DNA of 64,000 nucleotides from Chlorobiota bacterium (GCA_013152085.1 JAADHC010000025.1:45097-109096); one strand, 5' to 3'. Positions 45,614-55,314 are shown, counted from the stretch's first letter. The notes: generated by a model not told the origin, from the sequence alone. Numbers and translations: made by a program.

Positions 45614-47563
45614 ATGCCGGGTAAAACGTTCAGGAGGCATTATATTACCTTTAGCATGCTGATTATCAGCTTTGCATCTCCTGTGTTGGGCATCGCTCCC
45701 GAGGCTGACAGTTTAATGAACAGACTTTCCTTTGCTTCTGATTCTGAAAAGGTTTCTATCTATTCACAACTTTCTCTTTTATCACTTTCCTCGTCACTGA
45801 ATGAAAGTATGATATATGCCATGGAAGCCAAATCCATCGCCGATTCAATAGGAGACATCCGTCTTAAAGCCGAAGCATATAACAGGTTGGGCACAGTATA
45901 TTATACCTATAATCATTTTAGCAGGGCTATGGATTATCTTCTTAAAGCACTGAACCTCCGCATGGTACTCCACGATTCTGTAGGAATGTCCGCATCATAT
46001 GTAAATATCGGCGTTCTTTATCATTCAATGGGAAATATTGACAAAGCCATTGAATTTACCCAACAAGCACTCGATATCAGGGAAAAGCTGGGCATACATC
46101 AAAAGTTGGGAGCCATTCTGAATAACCTGCTGGTTTATTTTACCATGCAAGAAAAATATCAACAGGCCCTGGAATATGGGAACAGAGCTCTTGATTTTTA
46201 CTTACAGAGAGGCATTGGCGGAGGGATGTCTGATATCTATGTTAATCTGGGTGAATTGTACTACAAACAAAAAAATCTCAACAAAGCTTACGAATTTTAT
46301 CGGAAAGCAAAGCAACATGCTAAAAATATCCATGATATTTCAAGAATTATAAACATTAATACCAGTTTGATAAATGTATTGCTGGATAAAAAAGATTATT
46401 CCCAAACACAGGATCTGATTAATGAATCCATCCCATTGGCTGAAAATTATGGAGAACTGGAAGGCCTGACACTGTTATACGAACAAGCTACACGTTTTTA
46501 TGAAGCCCGGAAAAAATTTCAACAGGCATATAAATTTCAGGAAAAATATGGAGCCGTAAAAGACAGCCTGCAGGTCCGGCAGCAAAAGGATAAAATACTC
46601 AGGCAACAGGCTAGATTCAATGCAGAACTTGCCAATCAGCAAATCAGAACGATCAAACAAAATGGACAATTACAGAAAATCAGGGCAGAAAACTCCAATC
46701 TCTTTATATTCAGAACAGCAATACTGTTATTCTTTCTGGTATTACTCATAGCCGTATTATTTGGTTTTCTGCGAACAGTTGCGCGTGCAGAAAATGAACT
46801 CAAAGAACAGAACCTCATTCTGGATTCTATGAATACAAGGCTCCATAATTCAGACCTCCATCTACAAAGTATTATCCGCTCAAAAGATAAATTCTTCTCT
46901 ATTATTGCCCATGATATTATCAACCCTTTTCAACCCCTGCTTGGGTTATCCGAACTGTTGATAACGGACATTGACCGGTTGAAAGACAATGAAATTAAGA
47001 AATATGCGGGACTGATCCATGAATCAGCAAACCGCATCTTCATGCTTCTTGAAGACCTTTTGCAATGGACAAGGGCACAAACCGGAAAACTTTCTTATAA
47101 ACCGGTTAAACTTCCTCTCCCGGATGTAACCAAAGAAGCAATTGAAAATTGTATTGAACAGGCCGGGATAAAAAAAATTCATCTAACCGTCGCAATGGAT
47201 AAAAATTTCCAGGCATACGGTGATAAAGAATTATACAAAGCTACCATTCGAAACCTTGTCAACAATGCGATCAAATTCACACCGGGAAAAGGGAAAATCA
47301 CCATTTCTGCGAAAAAGATTAATAAAGATATTGAAATTACCGTGGAGGATACCGGAATTGGTATTTCTTCGGAACGGATCGGGAAGTTATTCCGCATAGA
47401 AACCATCAGCTCAACAAAAGGAACACAAAATGAAGAAGGAACCGGTCTTGGCCTTTTGCTTTGCAAAGAATTTGTAGAGCTTAATAAGGGAAAAATCCGG
47501 GTTGAAAGCAAATTGGGCGTGGGAACTGCTTTCCATTTTACCATCCCGGTTTTTGAAAAATAA
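45614..47563 (+). CDS. TPR sensor histidine kinase 1
   Basis: 649 aa. Signal peptide (ITFSMLIISFASPVLG), about seven TPR-like repeats (~50-330; ALNLRMVLHDSVGMSASYVNIGVLYHSMGNIDKAIEF), a transmembrane helix (IFRTAILLFFLVLLIAVLFGFL, ~370-390), a short coiled coil, HisKA with phospho-His in FFSIIAHDIINPFQPLLG (~430), and HATPase_c with NLVNNAIKFTPG, EDTGIGIS and EGTGLGLLLCKEFV. No receiver domain or neighbouring response regulator. TPRs face the periplasm by the predicted topology. Its stop is one base before the next kinase's ATG. Confidence 0.9.
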   Translation: MPGKTFRRHYITFSMLIISFASPVLGIAPEADSLMNRLSFASDSEKVSIYSQLSLLSLSSSLNESMIYAMEAKSIADSIGDIRLKAEAYNRLGTVYYTYNHFSRAMDYLLKALNLRMVLHDSVGMSASYVNIGVLYHSMGNIDKAIEFTQQALDIREKLGIHQKLGAILNNLLVYFTMQEKYQQALEYGNRALDFYLQRGIGGGMSDIYVNLGELYYKQKNLNKAYEFYRKAKQHAKNIHDISRIININTSLINVLLDKKDYSQTQDLINESIPLAENYGELEGLTLLYEQATRFYEARKKFQQAYKFQEKYGAVKDSLQVRQQKDKILRQQARFNAELANQQIRTIKQNGQLQKIRAENSNLFIFRTAILLFFLVLLIAVLFGFLRTVARAENELKEQNLILDSMNTRLHNSDLHLQSIIRSKDKFFSIIAHDIINPFQPLLGLSELLITDIDRLKDNEIKKYAGLIHESANRIFMLLEDLLQWTRAQTGKLSYKPVKLPLPDVTKEAIENCIEQAGIKKIHLTVAMDKNFQAYGDKELYKATIRNLVNNAIKFTPGKGKITISAKKINKDIEITVEDTGIGISSERIGKLFRIETISSTKGTQNEEGTGLGLLLCKEFVELNKGKIRVESKLGVGTAFHFTIPVFEK

Positions 47564-47564
47564 T

Positions 47565-49535
47565 ATGAAGATTCGGTATCACATATTGCCCCTGATCCTG
47601 ATCCTGATCCTGACGCTTCCTTCCAAAGCTCAAACCAGGAAACTGGATAGTCTTCAGTCGATTTTAGATACAACAACTTCTGATGAACGAAAAGCAAGCC
47701 TCTTTAACGAAATGTCCAAAACGATTTTGCCATCGGATTATACTCGCGGGCTTTCTTATGCTTATCTTTCCCTTGAGTTTGCATTAAGAAGTAAAAACCA
47801 GGCTGATATCGGACATGCATACATGCGTATTGCCAATACATATTCCTTTGTGGATGTTCAGGATATTGCACTCGATTATTACAAACAGGGATTACCTTAT
47901 TTAGAAAAAGCCGGCGATAGTCTCTCTCTCGTTCTTACGCATACTTTTATCGGGCAAACATATTTTGGAATACAACAATATGACTCAGCACTGATTCATT
48001 ACAGGATGGCCAGAAAACTCATAAAGCCCCTCCTTCCTAATCTGTGGTACGGATTTCTTGATATGTTTGAAGGTGAATTGTTTTCGAAAACCGGACAACC
48101 CGACTCTGCTCAAAAATATCTGGAGCATGCCCTGGATTTTTACACGAGATCGGGGAATAAAAACATGATCATGGAAAGCTGTCTCCAACTGGCAGATTTC
48201 TACTCTGCACAAAATAAAGAATCCAAAGCTTATGCCTATCTAATACAGGCAGAAAGTACCGGTAAGAAAATTCCTTCTTCACACTTCTATTGCCGGGTTG
48301 AACAAAAACTGGCCGAATACTTCATCTCCACCGGAAACAACCATGCTGCACTTATTCACCTGCAACGGGCAGACACCTCTCTTCTGTTAAAACCCGTAGC
48401 TGTTCTCAGGGAAAAACAATACCAGCTATATGCAAATTATTACAGTATAAAAAAAGATTACCGGCCGGCTTTCTATGCCCGGAAACGATATCTCCGGATA
48501 AAGGACTCCCTGTACCAGGAGAGATTAAATCATATCCAGGAATTGATGGAAATCCGCTATCAAACCGAATCTAAAACCGGTGAGATTGAATTACTTCAGA
48601 AAGATTATAACATACAATTGCTTAAAAGCAGAAAAAACGAAACATACCGTAGGATCGGGATTGCAGCCATAGTTGTTCTGTCAATAACATTATTGCTGAT
48701 CATTTTCTTTCTCATTTTCAAACAAAGGTCTGCCAATCGATTAAAATTAAAAAAGGAAGAACTTCAGAAAATAAATGATCAATTGAAAGTAAAAGAAAAA
48801 GCCCGACTACATGAGAAACAGATACGGGATAAGCTCTTTTCAATTATTGCCCACGACCTGATTAATCCCTTTAATATCCTGCTGGGTTTTACTGCCCTGC
48901 TGTACGAAGAAATTCAGGAATATTCACGTGAAGAAGTCAAACGTTATGCAGGCTTGATTCACGATTCAGCAAAAAGACTTCAATTTTTACTGGAAAATCT
49001 TTTGCAATGGTCACGACTGCAAACAGGCCGGATAACCTTCCATCCCGGCTACTTTGAGATCAAAAATGTCATCAACCGTATCATTACTGCATTCCAGATT
49101 ATGACAGATAAAAAGAAAATCCGTATTGAGTTTCACTTGCCGGATGAAACGATTGTTTTCGGAGATGAATCACTGATTGAAGTTGTATTACGAAACCTCA
49201 TCCATAATGCAATAAAATACAGTAAACCGGATAGCCAAATAAATATCGTGGGCCGGAACAGCGAAAATCAGCTATTCCTTGAAGTAAAAGACATGGGTAT
49301 AGGAATTGAACCTCAGGATGCAAAGAAACTATTTAATCTTGAACATCATTTTACGAAAAAAGGAACTGCAGGAGAAGATGGCACAGGTCTGGGATTGATT
49401 CTGGTAAAAGAAATCCTGAAAATGCATAACCGGGAACTCCGGTATTATACAAAACCCGGAGAAGGAAGCACTTTTATTTTTTCCTTACCTTTAACCCGGG
49501 ATAAATTTTCTAATCATGACAACCAAAAAGCTTAG
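47565..49535 (+). CDS. TPR sensor histidine kinase 2
   Basis: 656 aa from ATG 47565 (ORF track start is 21 codons upstream inside kinase 1). Signal peptide (HILPLILILILTLPSKAQ), TPR-like repeats (~35-320), one transmembrane helix (~365-387, IGIAAIVVLSITLLLIIFFLIF), HisKA with phospho-His in LFSIIAHDLINPFNILLG, and HATPase_c motifs NLIHNAIKYSKP, DMGIGIEPQD, DGTGLGLILVKEIL. Clearly a paralogue of kinase 1, so the pair arose by tandem duplication or by joint recruitment. No cognate regulator is nearby. Its last 20 bases overlap xseB. Confidence 0.9.
   Translation: MKIRYHILPLILILILTLPSKAQTRKLDSLQSILDTTTSDERKASLFNEMSKTILPSDYTRGLSYAYLSLEFALRSKNQADIGHAYMRIANTYSFVDVQDIALDYYKQGLPYLEKAGDSLSLVLTHTFIGQTYFGIQQYDSALIHYRMARKLIKPLLPNLWYGFLDMFEGELFSKTGQPDSAQKYLEHALDFYTRSGNKNMIMESCLQLADFYSAQNKESKAYAYLIQAESTGKKIPSSHFYCRVEQKLAEYFISTGNNHAALIHLQRADTSLLLKPVAVLREKQYQLYANYYSIKKDYRPAFYARKRYLRIKDSLYQERLNHIQELMEIRYQTESKTGEIELLQKDYNIQLLKSRKNETYRRIGIAAIVVLSITLLLIIFFLIFKQRSANRLKLKKEELQKINDQLKVKEKARLHEKQIRDKLFSIIAHDLINPFNILLGFTALLYEEIQEYSREEVKRYAGLIHDSAKRLQFLLENLLQWSRLQTGRITFHPGYFEIKNVINRIITAFQIMTDKKKIRIEFHLPDETIVFGDESLIEVVLRNLIHNAIKYSKPDSQINIVGRNSENQLFLEVKDMGIGIEPQDAKKLFNLEHHFTKKGTAGEDGTGLGLILVKEILKMHNRELRYYTKPGEGSTFIFSLPLTRDKFSNHDNQKA
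47591..47613 (+). repeat. hexanucleotide tandem repeat CCTGAT (about 3.8 copies)
   Basis: Lies in the signal-peptide core of kinase 2, encoding LILILIL. Changes in copy number would add or remove two hydrophobic residues without frameshift. Confidence 0.8.
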
Positions 49536-49728
49536 TTATAAAGAAGCTCTCGCTGAACTCGAAGATATTCTGAGGCAAATTGAAAATGATGAACCGGATA
49601 TTGACCAATTGACGGAAAAAGTCAAACGGGCCAGCTATCTGCTACGTTACTGCCAGGAAAAACTTCATAAAACTGCTGCCGAAGTGGAAGACGCACTTAA
49701 AGATGTGGAAGAAAATCCGGAAGAATAA
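49516..49728 (+). CDS. xseB: exodeoxyribonuclease VII small subunit
   Basis: 70 aa, the usual small size. The helical sequence LSYKEALAELEDILRQIENDEPDIDQLTEKVKRASYLLRYCQEKL is the XseB family pattern. Binds the coiled-coil of XseA in the exonuclease VII complex. The start lies within the end of kinase 2, overlapping by 20 nt, suggesting translational coupling to that gene. Ends 34 nt before the aspartase stop on the other strand. Confidence 0.9.
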   Translation: MTTKKLSYKEALAELEDILRQIENDEPDIDQLTEKVKRASYLLRYCQEKLHKTAAEVEDALKDVEENPEE

Positions 49729-49762
49729 GCTTTCTTTATCTGTCATTTTGCCATTACTCGCT

Positions 49763-51625
49763 TTACCTTTTTGATATTTTGTACGGCTTGACCATATGCT
49801 CGGGAGAGAGGATATCATCCAGTGCTTCTTTGGTTAAAAGATTTTTCTCCAGGACAAGTTCGTACACTCCCCTGTTGGTCTCCAGGGCTTCCTTTGCCAA
49901 CGACGAACACACTTCATAACCAAGTACCGGATTCAGGGCAGTGACAATACCGATGCTGTTCTCTACCAACTCCCGGCATCGTGATTCGTTGGCCGTAATA
50001 CCTTCAATACATCGGGTACGAAGAATACGCATTCCATTTTTAAGCATTTCCACTGATTCAAAAATGCTTTGCACAATAACAGGTTCCATGACATTGAGTT
50101 CTAACTGACCGGCTTCAGCTGCCAGGCTTACCGTAAGATCATTCCCGATTACTTTAAAAGCCACCTGGTTAACTACCTCAGGGATAACAGGATTGACTTT
50201 CCCGGGCATAATGGATGATCCCGGTTGCATCGCCGGCAGGTTTATTTCATTCAGTCCTGCCCGGGGGCCGGAAGAAAGCAGCCTGAGGTCATTGGATATC
50301 TTTGACAGTTTAATGGCAAGCCTCTTAATTGCAGAAGAGTACATCACAAATGACCCCGTGTCCTGAGTCGCTTCAACCAGGTTCTTTGCCATAGAAACAT
50401 CCAGCCCTGTAACCCGGCGGAGATACTTTAGCACAAGCTTACTGTATTCAGGATCCGTATTGATGCCGGTACCAATGGCTGTACCACCCATGTTAATCTC
50501 AAGAAACAGGTCTGCATTAACATTGAGTCGCTTGATTTCCTCTTCCAGTGTAACCGCATAGGCCTCAAACTCCTGTCCCAGAGTCATCGGTACAGCATCC
50601 TGTAACTGTGTCCGTCCCATTTTGATAATCTTTGAAAATGTATATGCTTTATCACGGAATGCCTGCATCAGTTCTTCGAGTATAATGATCAGCCTCTGAT
50701 TATTAAATATCAATGCAAGCTTAACTGCAGTAGGATAAACATCATTAGTGGATTGGGAAAGATTGACATGATTGTTCGGATGGCAATGAGAATAATCACC
50801 TTTGGGATAACCCATAATTTCAAGGGCACGGTTTGCGATAACCTCATTGGCATTCATATTGGTTGAAGTCCCTGCGCCTCCCTGAATCATATCCACTACG
50901 AAATGCTGATGATATTTCCCGTTGATTATTTCCTTACATGCCCTTATAATGGCCTTATAAACCTTATCCTCCAACAATCCCAATTCAAAATTGGCTTCAG
51001 CAGCAGCCAATTTTACCATAGCCAGCGATTCGATCAATACCGGAAAAAAGGTCAGGGTAACCCCGCTGATATTAAAATTCTCCATCGCCCGGAGGGTCTG
51101 TACCCCAAAGTAATATTCATACGGAACATCCCGGAATCCTAACAGATCATGTTCTTTCCTGGTCTTTCCCGATTCGTACTGTGCTGCAGAATTTAACAAC
51201 CGGTTATTGGAGTAACGCATACGCCGTGAAATAACCCGGATGATATTAGAGAATATTTTCACCGAAGCTTCCCCTTCCTGTAGAAAATAATCCCGTCCAA
51301 GGATAAAAACGCCTGAAGGTTCAATAGCCCGTGCTGAAGTTGAATGAAGACTGTCTCCTTCCAGTGATCCCTCGCCCAGGAAATCCCCTGCCCCGAAAAA
51401 TACCAGTTTCTTTTCGGTTCCCGAAGGCAGGGTTTTAAAAAGTTCTACCTCCCCCTCATGAATGATGAAAATATTTTCCCTTCGTGAATTTTCCTCAAAT
51501 AAAAATTCGCCTTTTTTATATTTACGGTAAACGAGCTGATCAATCAAACCGTCCAGATCCTCAGAAGATAATCCTTCAAAAAGATTAACGGCCTGAAAAA
51601 ATGTTTTAATCTTTGCTTTATCCAT
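49763..51625 (-). CDS. aspA: aspartate ammonia-lyase with N-terminal cyclic-nucleotide-binding domain
   Basis: 620 aa, against about 470 in ordinary aspartases. Residues ~1-130 form a cNMP-binding (CAP_ED) domain: LFEGLSSEDLDGLIDQL, IFIIHEGEVELFK and the cassette LGEGSLEGDSLHSTSARA. In canonical CRP the cassette is GELALMYGTPRAATVKA; here the phosphate-binding Arg position is His. Residues ~150-620 are a complete fumarase/aspartase superfamily enzyme: the substrate-side SQSTNDVYPTAVK, and the signature GSSIMPGKVNPVIPEVVNQ with the catalytic Ser loop. Reversibly converts aspartate to fumarate and ammonia. Adjacent BadF-like kinase is 13 nt upstream on the same strand. The sensor ligand is unknown and may not be cAMP. 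Confidence 0.9.
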   Translation of the reverse strand: MDKAKIKTFFQAVNLFEGLSSEDLDGLIDQLVYRKYKKGEFLFEENSRRENIFIIHEGEVELFKTLPSGTEKKLVFFGAGDFLGEGSLEGDSLHSTSARAIEPSGVFILGRDYFLQEGEASVKIFSNIIRVISRRMRYSNNRLLNSAAQYESGKTRKEHDLLGFRDVPYEYYFGVQTLRAMENFNISGVTLTFFPVLIESLAMVKLAAAEANFELGLLEDKVYKAIIRACKEIINGKYHQHFVVDMIQGGAGTSTNMNANEVIANRALEIMGYPKGDYSHCHPNNHVNLSQSTNDVYPTAVKLALIFNNQRLIIILEELMQAFRDKAYTFSKIIKMGRTQLQDAVPMTLGQEFEAYAVTLEEEIKRLNVNADLFLEINMGGTAIGTGINTDPEYSKLVLKYLRRVTGLDVSMAKNLVEATQDTGSFVMYSSAIKRLAIKLSKISNDLRLLSSGPRAGLNEINLPAMQPGSSIMPGKVNPVIPEVVNQVAFKVIGNDLTVSLAAEAGQLELNVMEPVIVQSIFESVEMLKNGMRILRTRCIEGITANESRCRELVENSIGIVTALNPVLGYEVCSSLAKEALETNRGVYELVLEKNLLTKEALDDILSPEHMVKPYKISKR

Positions 51626-51638
51626 AACGCAAAATAAT

Positions 51639-52496
51639 TTATTTGGACATTGAAGATAACCTTTTTAAATGATAATTTGCCAGGGCAGATATCGGATACT
51701 GTTCCACCTGCTCAACATTAATGGAAAATTCCCTTCCCGCTTCCCTGATGATATCACGAAAATAATAAGCCACCGAACCTGTCATTCGTACCCCGGAAAT
51801 TATATCCCGGCAAAGAGACTTGATCTGGTAACGGAACAGATTTGAAAACTCAAGTAATAAAAGTTGCCGGATTACAGGATGTTCACGGTATGCATGAAGA
51901 AACGGGACAAATCCTGCCAGAAAAAGATTAGGACCGGGTTTCCCATAGAGGACTTCTTTAATGTGGCCCGTGTCAGGATGATATTGATCCCTGAAAGCTT
52001 TTTCAAGCCTGTCCGGCAGTGTATGATCAAAATAGGATTGCAAGAGTCGTTTCCCCAGAACTGCTCCACTCCCATGATCCCCTAAAAGATATCCCATGGG
52101 TGTGATCTGCCGTATAATTTTCGAACCATCATAAATTCCGGTGTTTGTTCCTGTTCCAAGTATGACTATAATACCGGGTTGATCCTGCCAAAGGGCTCGG
52201 GCAGCACCCATCAAATCATCCCTGACTTCTACAACAATACTGTTAAAAAGCCCGTGTAAAGTTTCTGAAATCAGGTGAATATGCCCTGGAGTATTACATC
52301 CCGCACCATAATAATAAATTATCGAGATTTCCTTTACGCCAACTTGCTCTATTTGATCAGCTAACGTTCCTGTCCACGTAATTTCCCGATGAAAATATGG
52401 ATTAAATCCCTGCGTTGTAAAATAAAACGGTTCACGGGCCGGATCAAGCAGGCACCAATCCGTTTTTGTTGAACCACTATCTGCAATAAGTATCAT
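51639..52496 (-). CDS. BadF/BadG-type ATPase, N-acetylglucosamine-kinase-like
   Basis: 285 aa of the ASKHA fold. ILIADSGSTKTDWCLLDP is the phosphate-1 loop, VILGTGTNTGIYDGSKI the phosphate-2 region, and LLGDHGSGAVLGKRLLQ fits the GlcNAc kinase/BadF family. Such Bacteroidota proteins are usually annotated as N-acetylglucosamine kinases that phosphorylate amino sugars from peptidoglycan or glycans, but substrate identity is inferred only from the family. It is co-directional with and 13 nt from the aspartase fusion, so the two are probably co-transcribed. Confidence 0.82.
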   Translation of the reverse strand: MILIADSGSTKTDWCLLDPAREPFYFTTQGFNPYFHREITWTGTLADQIEQVGVKEISIIYYYGAGCNTPGHIHLISETLHGLFNSIVVEVRDDLMGAARALWQDQPGIIVILGTGTNTGIYDGSKIIRQITPMGYLLGDHGSGAVLGKRLLQSYFDHTLPDRLEKAFRDQYHPDTGHIKEVLYGKPGPNLFLAGFVPFLHAYREHPVIRQLLLLEFSNLFRYQIKSLCRDIISGVRMTGSVAYYFRDIIREAGREFSINVEQVEQYPISALANYHLKRLSSMSK

Positions 52497-52639
52497 AATC
52501 AGGAATTTGACACGCCGGCTTAAAATTGAAGAAAAAATTATATAAACAACAACTTTTCAGCTTCTTTTTTCTGCCCAGTCCCTAAAATTTATTCAGCGAA
52601 ATTATTCGTTCGAATATTACTTTTCCCTTGGTGAATGTC

Positions 52640-52758
52640 AAGAAAAATAAAGAGAGCCGGATTTTCATCCGGCTCTCCCGTTATTAAACTAAAAAAATCC
52701 TAAACCTAAAATTAAATTACCAAACCTTGGCTCAACGAAAAAGTGTTCTTAATGTTAC
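52640..52758 (-). ncRNA. candidate small RNA or long 3' leader
   Basis: On the minus strand TATATTTA (52772-52765), one base off the -7 box, precedes about 110 nt ending in the 52652-52677 terminator. It may be an independent sRNA, or simply the 3' UTR of the TonB receptor. No known family recognised. Confidence 0.3.
52652..52677 (-). terminator. strong hairpin terminator on the minus strand
   Basis: 11-bp stem GAGAGCCGGAT/ATCCGGCTCTC, four-base loop, followed on the minus strand by TTTATTTTT. Confidence 0.8.
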
Positions 52759-52875
52759 CCTCGATAAATATAACGAATTCTTTTCGAAAAAGTTACTTTA
52801 TGCTGAACTTTTTTTAGGAAAAAAATTCAATCCTTGATAATCAACAGGAAACAACTATTAAAAGGTTAAGCAAAT

Positions 52876-55278
52876 TTATATGCCTATGCTTATTCCGAAT
52901 ATAAAATTCCTTTCCGCCTGAGGATAAAAACCGCTCATAGTCTTTAATTCACCGTTCTCATAATATGGATATATCCAGGCATTACTCTCATAAATGGCAT
53001 TGAATACATTATTCACTCTTGCATGAAAGCGAACAAAACGTATATTTTTTATCTTTATCTCTGCCTGCAAAGCAAGATTATTCAACCAATAAGGATTTAA
53101 AGATCTTTCCCGGACAGAAGCATTATCAATATACTGCCGGCTTATATAAACTGAAGTCCAACGGATTTTAATCCCTTTGGACAACCTGTATTCAAAGATA
53201 CTCTTAGCTACCAGGTCAGGGGAAAAGGAGATATCTGTCGTACCCAAAAAGGAAGATCGCTGAACCCATGTATCCCAGTCATCAATATATTGTGTAAAAT
53301 TCAGAATTTTATTCCTGCTTACCGTTGAATTGGCTTCCCACGAAAACCTTTTGGTCATTTGAATCCTGGAAACAATCTCCACTCCCAGGCGGTAACTCTT
53401 TGGAACATTAGACATGATCGGAATTCCCACATCATTGATTTGTCCGGTAAGTACCAACTGATTTATATAGTTCATATAATATAGGTTTGCTGATAAGGTA
53501 GCCGAACCAAGACTGGTTTTCCCCCCGACTTCGATATCCTGTAAGCTTTCGGGTTTTGGGACAGGCCCACCGGGAGGCGCATCCTTAAAATTATACCGGC
53601 TTGGCTCACGATGAGCTATAGCTACGGATCCATAAAGTGCCGTTCCTGAAGGGAAAAAATACTTTAACCCGGCTTTCGGATTAAAAAATGTAAAATGGTG
53701 TAACTGCGTAATATCCCGCTGATCGTCATCCGGTCCGGCCATCTCATAATGAATCCCTCTGTATTGAAAATCAATATAAGAAAAAAGAGATTTACTGATC
53801 CGGATACTCGCTTTGGCGTATACATTTCCGTCTGTTTTTATCCCCGTATTCTTATACCATTCATGTCCCTTCTCACCACTGCTAAAGTATCTCGCCCAGA
53901 TCACTTTACCAAAATGATCACCATTATAACGGTTCAATCCTCCTCCAATATCCAGATTAAATATATTTTTTTTCATATTCAGGTTAAAAACAGTACCGTA
54001 AAAATCATTGTCCAACCATTTCTGACGAATCAGGTCTGTCTGGCGAACGGTGTCTCCGGAAAAAACGACATCGGGCAATAAATAATCCGAAAGACTCTCA
54101 TTCTGTTTGTATTGTTCATAATAACCAGCACCATGAGTATAATGTGCAGCAATATTAAACCGTACTACCGGGCTGAAAGCTCTGGAATAAAACAGTTGAA
54201 GGTGGTCTTGTCTGTAATTGTCCGTTTCGTTATCATAATAACGGGTTGTTCCGTTTTCATCCGTATAAGCTCCCATACCATTATAACGCCTGTTAATATC
54301 AAGCATTTCAGCGGGGACTCCGTCCCAGGATTGATAAGTCTTTTCTTTTCCGGAAAGCAGGACAATCCGCAATATATCTTTTTTATTTCCGTAATAGGCT
54401 CCGCTAAAGGCCATTGAACTCAAACCGGCAGATGCTCTTTCAATATATCCGTCCGATGATATTGAAGAAAATCTTCCGTCAAAAGTAAAACGATCTGAAA
54501 GCAAACCTGTGCCAAACCGAAGTGTATTTTTGAAAGTATTAAAAGAACCGGCAGATGAACTGATTTCTGCATATGGATCTTTCTGTAGCGTAAAAGTCTG
54601 AACATTAAGAGTTGCCCCGAAAGCTCCGGCCCCGTTTGTTGAGGTCCCTACACCACGTTGAAGCTGGATATCCTCAACTGAAGAAGCCAAATCCGGAAGG
54701 TCCACCCACCATACACCATGAGACTCACTGTCATTCAAAGGGATCCCGTTCATCGTAACATTGATCCGACTGATATCTGTACCGCGAACCCGGAAACTGG
54801 TATATCCAATACCGGTTCCTGCATCTGATGTCACTACAACCGAGGGCATATTACTGATCAGGTAAGGTATGTCCTGACCAAGATTCTCTTCAGCAATATC
54901 TTTTCGGACCAGATTAGAATAAGTAACAGGTATTTCCGGACGAGCCCTTGTTCCGGAAACCAGTACCTCATCCGCAAGAATATCTTTTGGTTTTAATTTA
55001 ACATCAAATGTTTTGCTTTCAGATGCTTCAAAAGACAGCCGACTGGTTTGGTAACCCACATAACTCACTATTAGAATATAATGACCGGGAGGGAGCTTTC
55101 TCAATGTATATATTCCTCCGCTATTGGTTATGGTTCCCATAACGGTGTTCTGCAAGTAGACATTGGCCCCCCAAAGCGGTTGATTCTTTTCATCGGTAAC
55201 ATGGCCTGAAATTGTTACCTGAGAAATGGCTGTTACACTCCAACATACCCATATCCAAAACAAAAGTGTCCTCTTCAT
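52876..55278 (-). CDS. TonB-dependent receptor, predicted thiamine transporter
   Basis: 800 aa from ATG 55278 (an alternative Met is three codons upstream). Signal peptide, then a CarboxypepD-reg-like domain (~22-105; VTISGHVTDEKNQPLWGANVYLQNTVMGT), plug domain (~115-230; YLISNMPSVVVTSDAGTGIGYTSFRVRGTDISRINVTMNGIPLND, ILQLQRGVGTSTNGAGAFGATLNVQT), and an outer-membrane beta-barrel ending in NFIFGISIGI. A TPP riboswitch lies just upstream, which in Bacteroidota marks thiamine uptake receptors. The assignment to thiamine or a precursor rests on the riboswitch, not on the barrel. No thi biosynthetic genes are in the window. Confidence 0.93.
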   Translation of the reverse strand: MKRTLLFWIWVCWSVTAISQVTISGHVTDEKNQPLWGANVYLQNTVMGTITNSGGIYTLRKLPPGHYILIVSYVGYQTSRLSFEASESKTFDVKLKPKDILADEVLVSGTRARPEIPVTYSNLVRKDIAEENLGQDIPYLISNMPSVVVTSDAGTGIGYTSFRVRGTDISRINVTMNGIPLNDSESHGVWWVDLPDLASSVEDIQLQRGVGTSTNGAGAFGATLNVQTFTLQKDPYAEISSSAGSFNTFKNTLRFGTGLLSDRFTFDGRFSSISSDGYIERASAGLSSMAFSGAYYGNKKDILRIVLLSGKEKTYQSWDGVPAEMLDINRRYNGMGAYTDENGTTRYYDNETDNYRQDHLQLFYSRAFSPVVRFNIAAHYTHGAGYYEQYKQNESLSDYLLPDVVFSGDTVRQTDLIRQKWLDNDFYGTVFNLNMKKNIFNLDIGGGLNRYNGDHFGKVIWARYFSSGEKGHEWYKNTGIKTDGNVYAKASIRISKSLFSYIDFQYRGIHYEMAGPDDDQRDITQLHHFTFFNPKAGLKYFFPSGTALYGSVAIAHREPSRYNFKDAPPGGPVPKPESLQDIEVGGKTSLGSATLSANLYYMNYINQLVLTGQINDVGIPIMSNVPKSYRLGVEIVSRIQMTKRFSWEANSTVSRNKILNFTQYIDDWDTWVQRSSFLGTTDISFSPDLVAKSIFEYRLSKGIKIRWTSVYISRQYIDNASVRERSLNPYWLNNLALQAEIKIKNIRFVRFHARVNNVFNAIYESNAWIYPYYENGELKTMSGFYPQAERNFIFGISIGI

Positions 55279-55314
55279 GGTACACATGTTTAAATTAATA
55301 ATAAAGGGGATTGG

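Larger units (their letters stand above)
52497..52875. other. 379-nt intergenic region containing a possible short transcript
   Basis: Holds the terminator and candidate ncRNA described separately. No supported protein gene. Confidence 0.4.
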
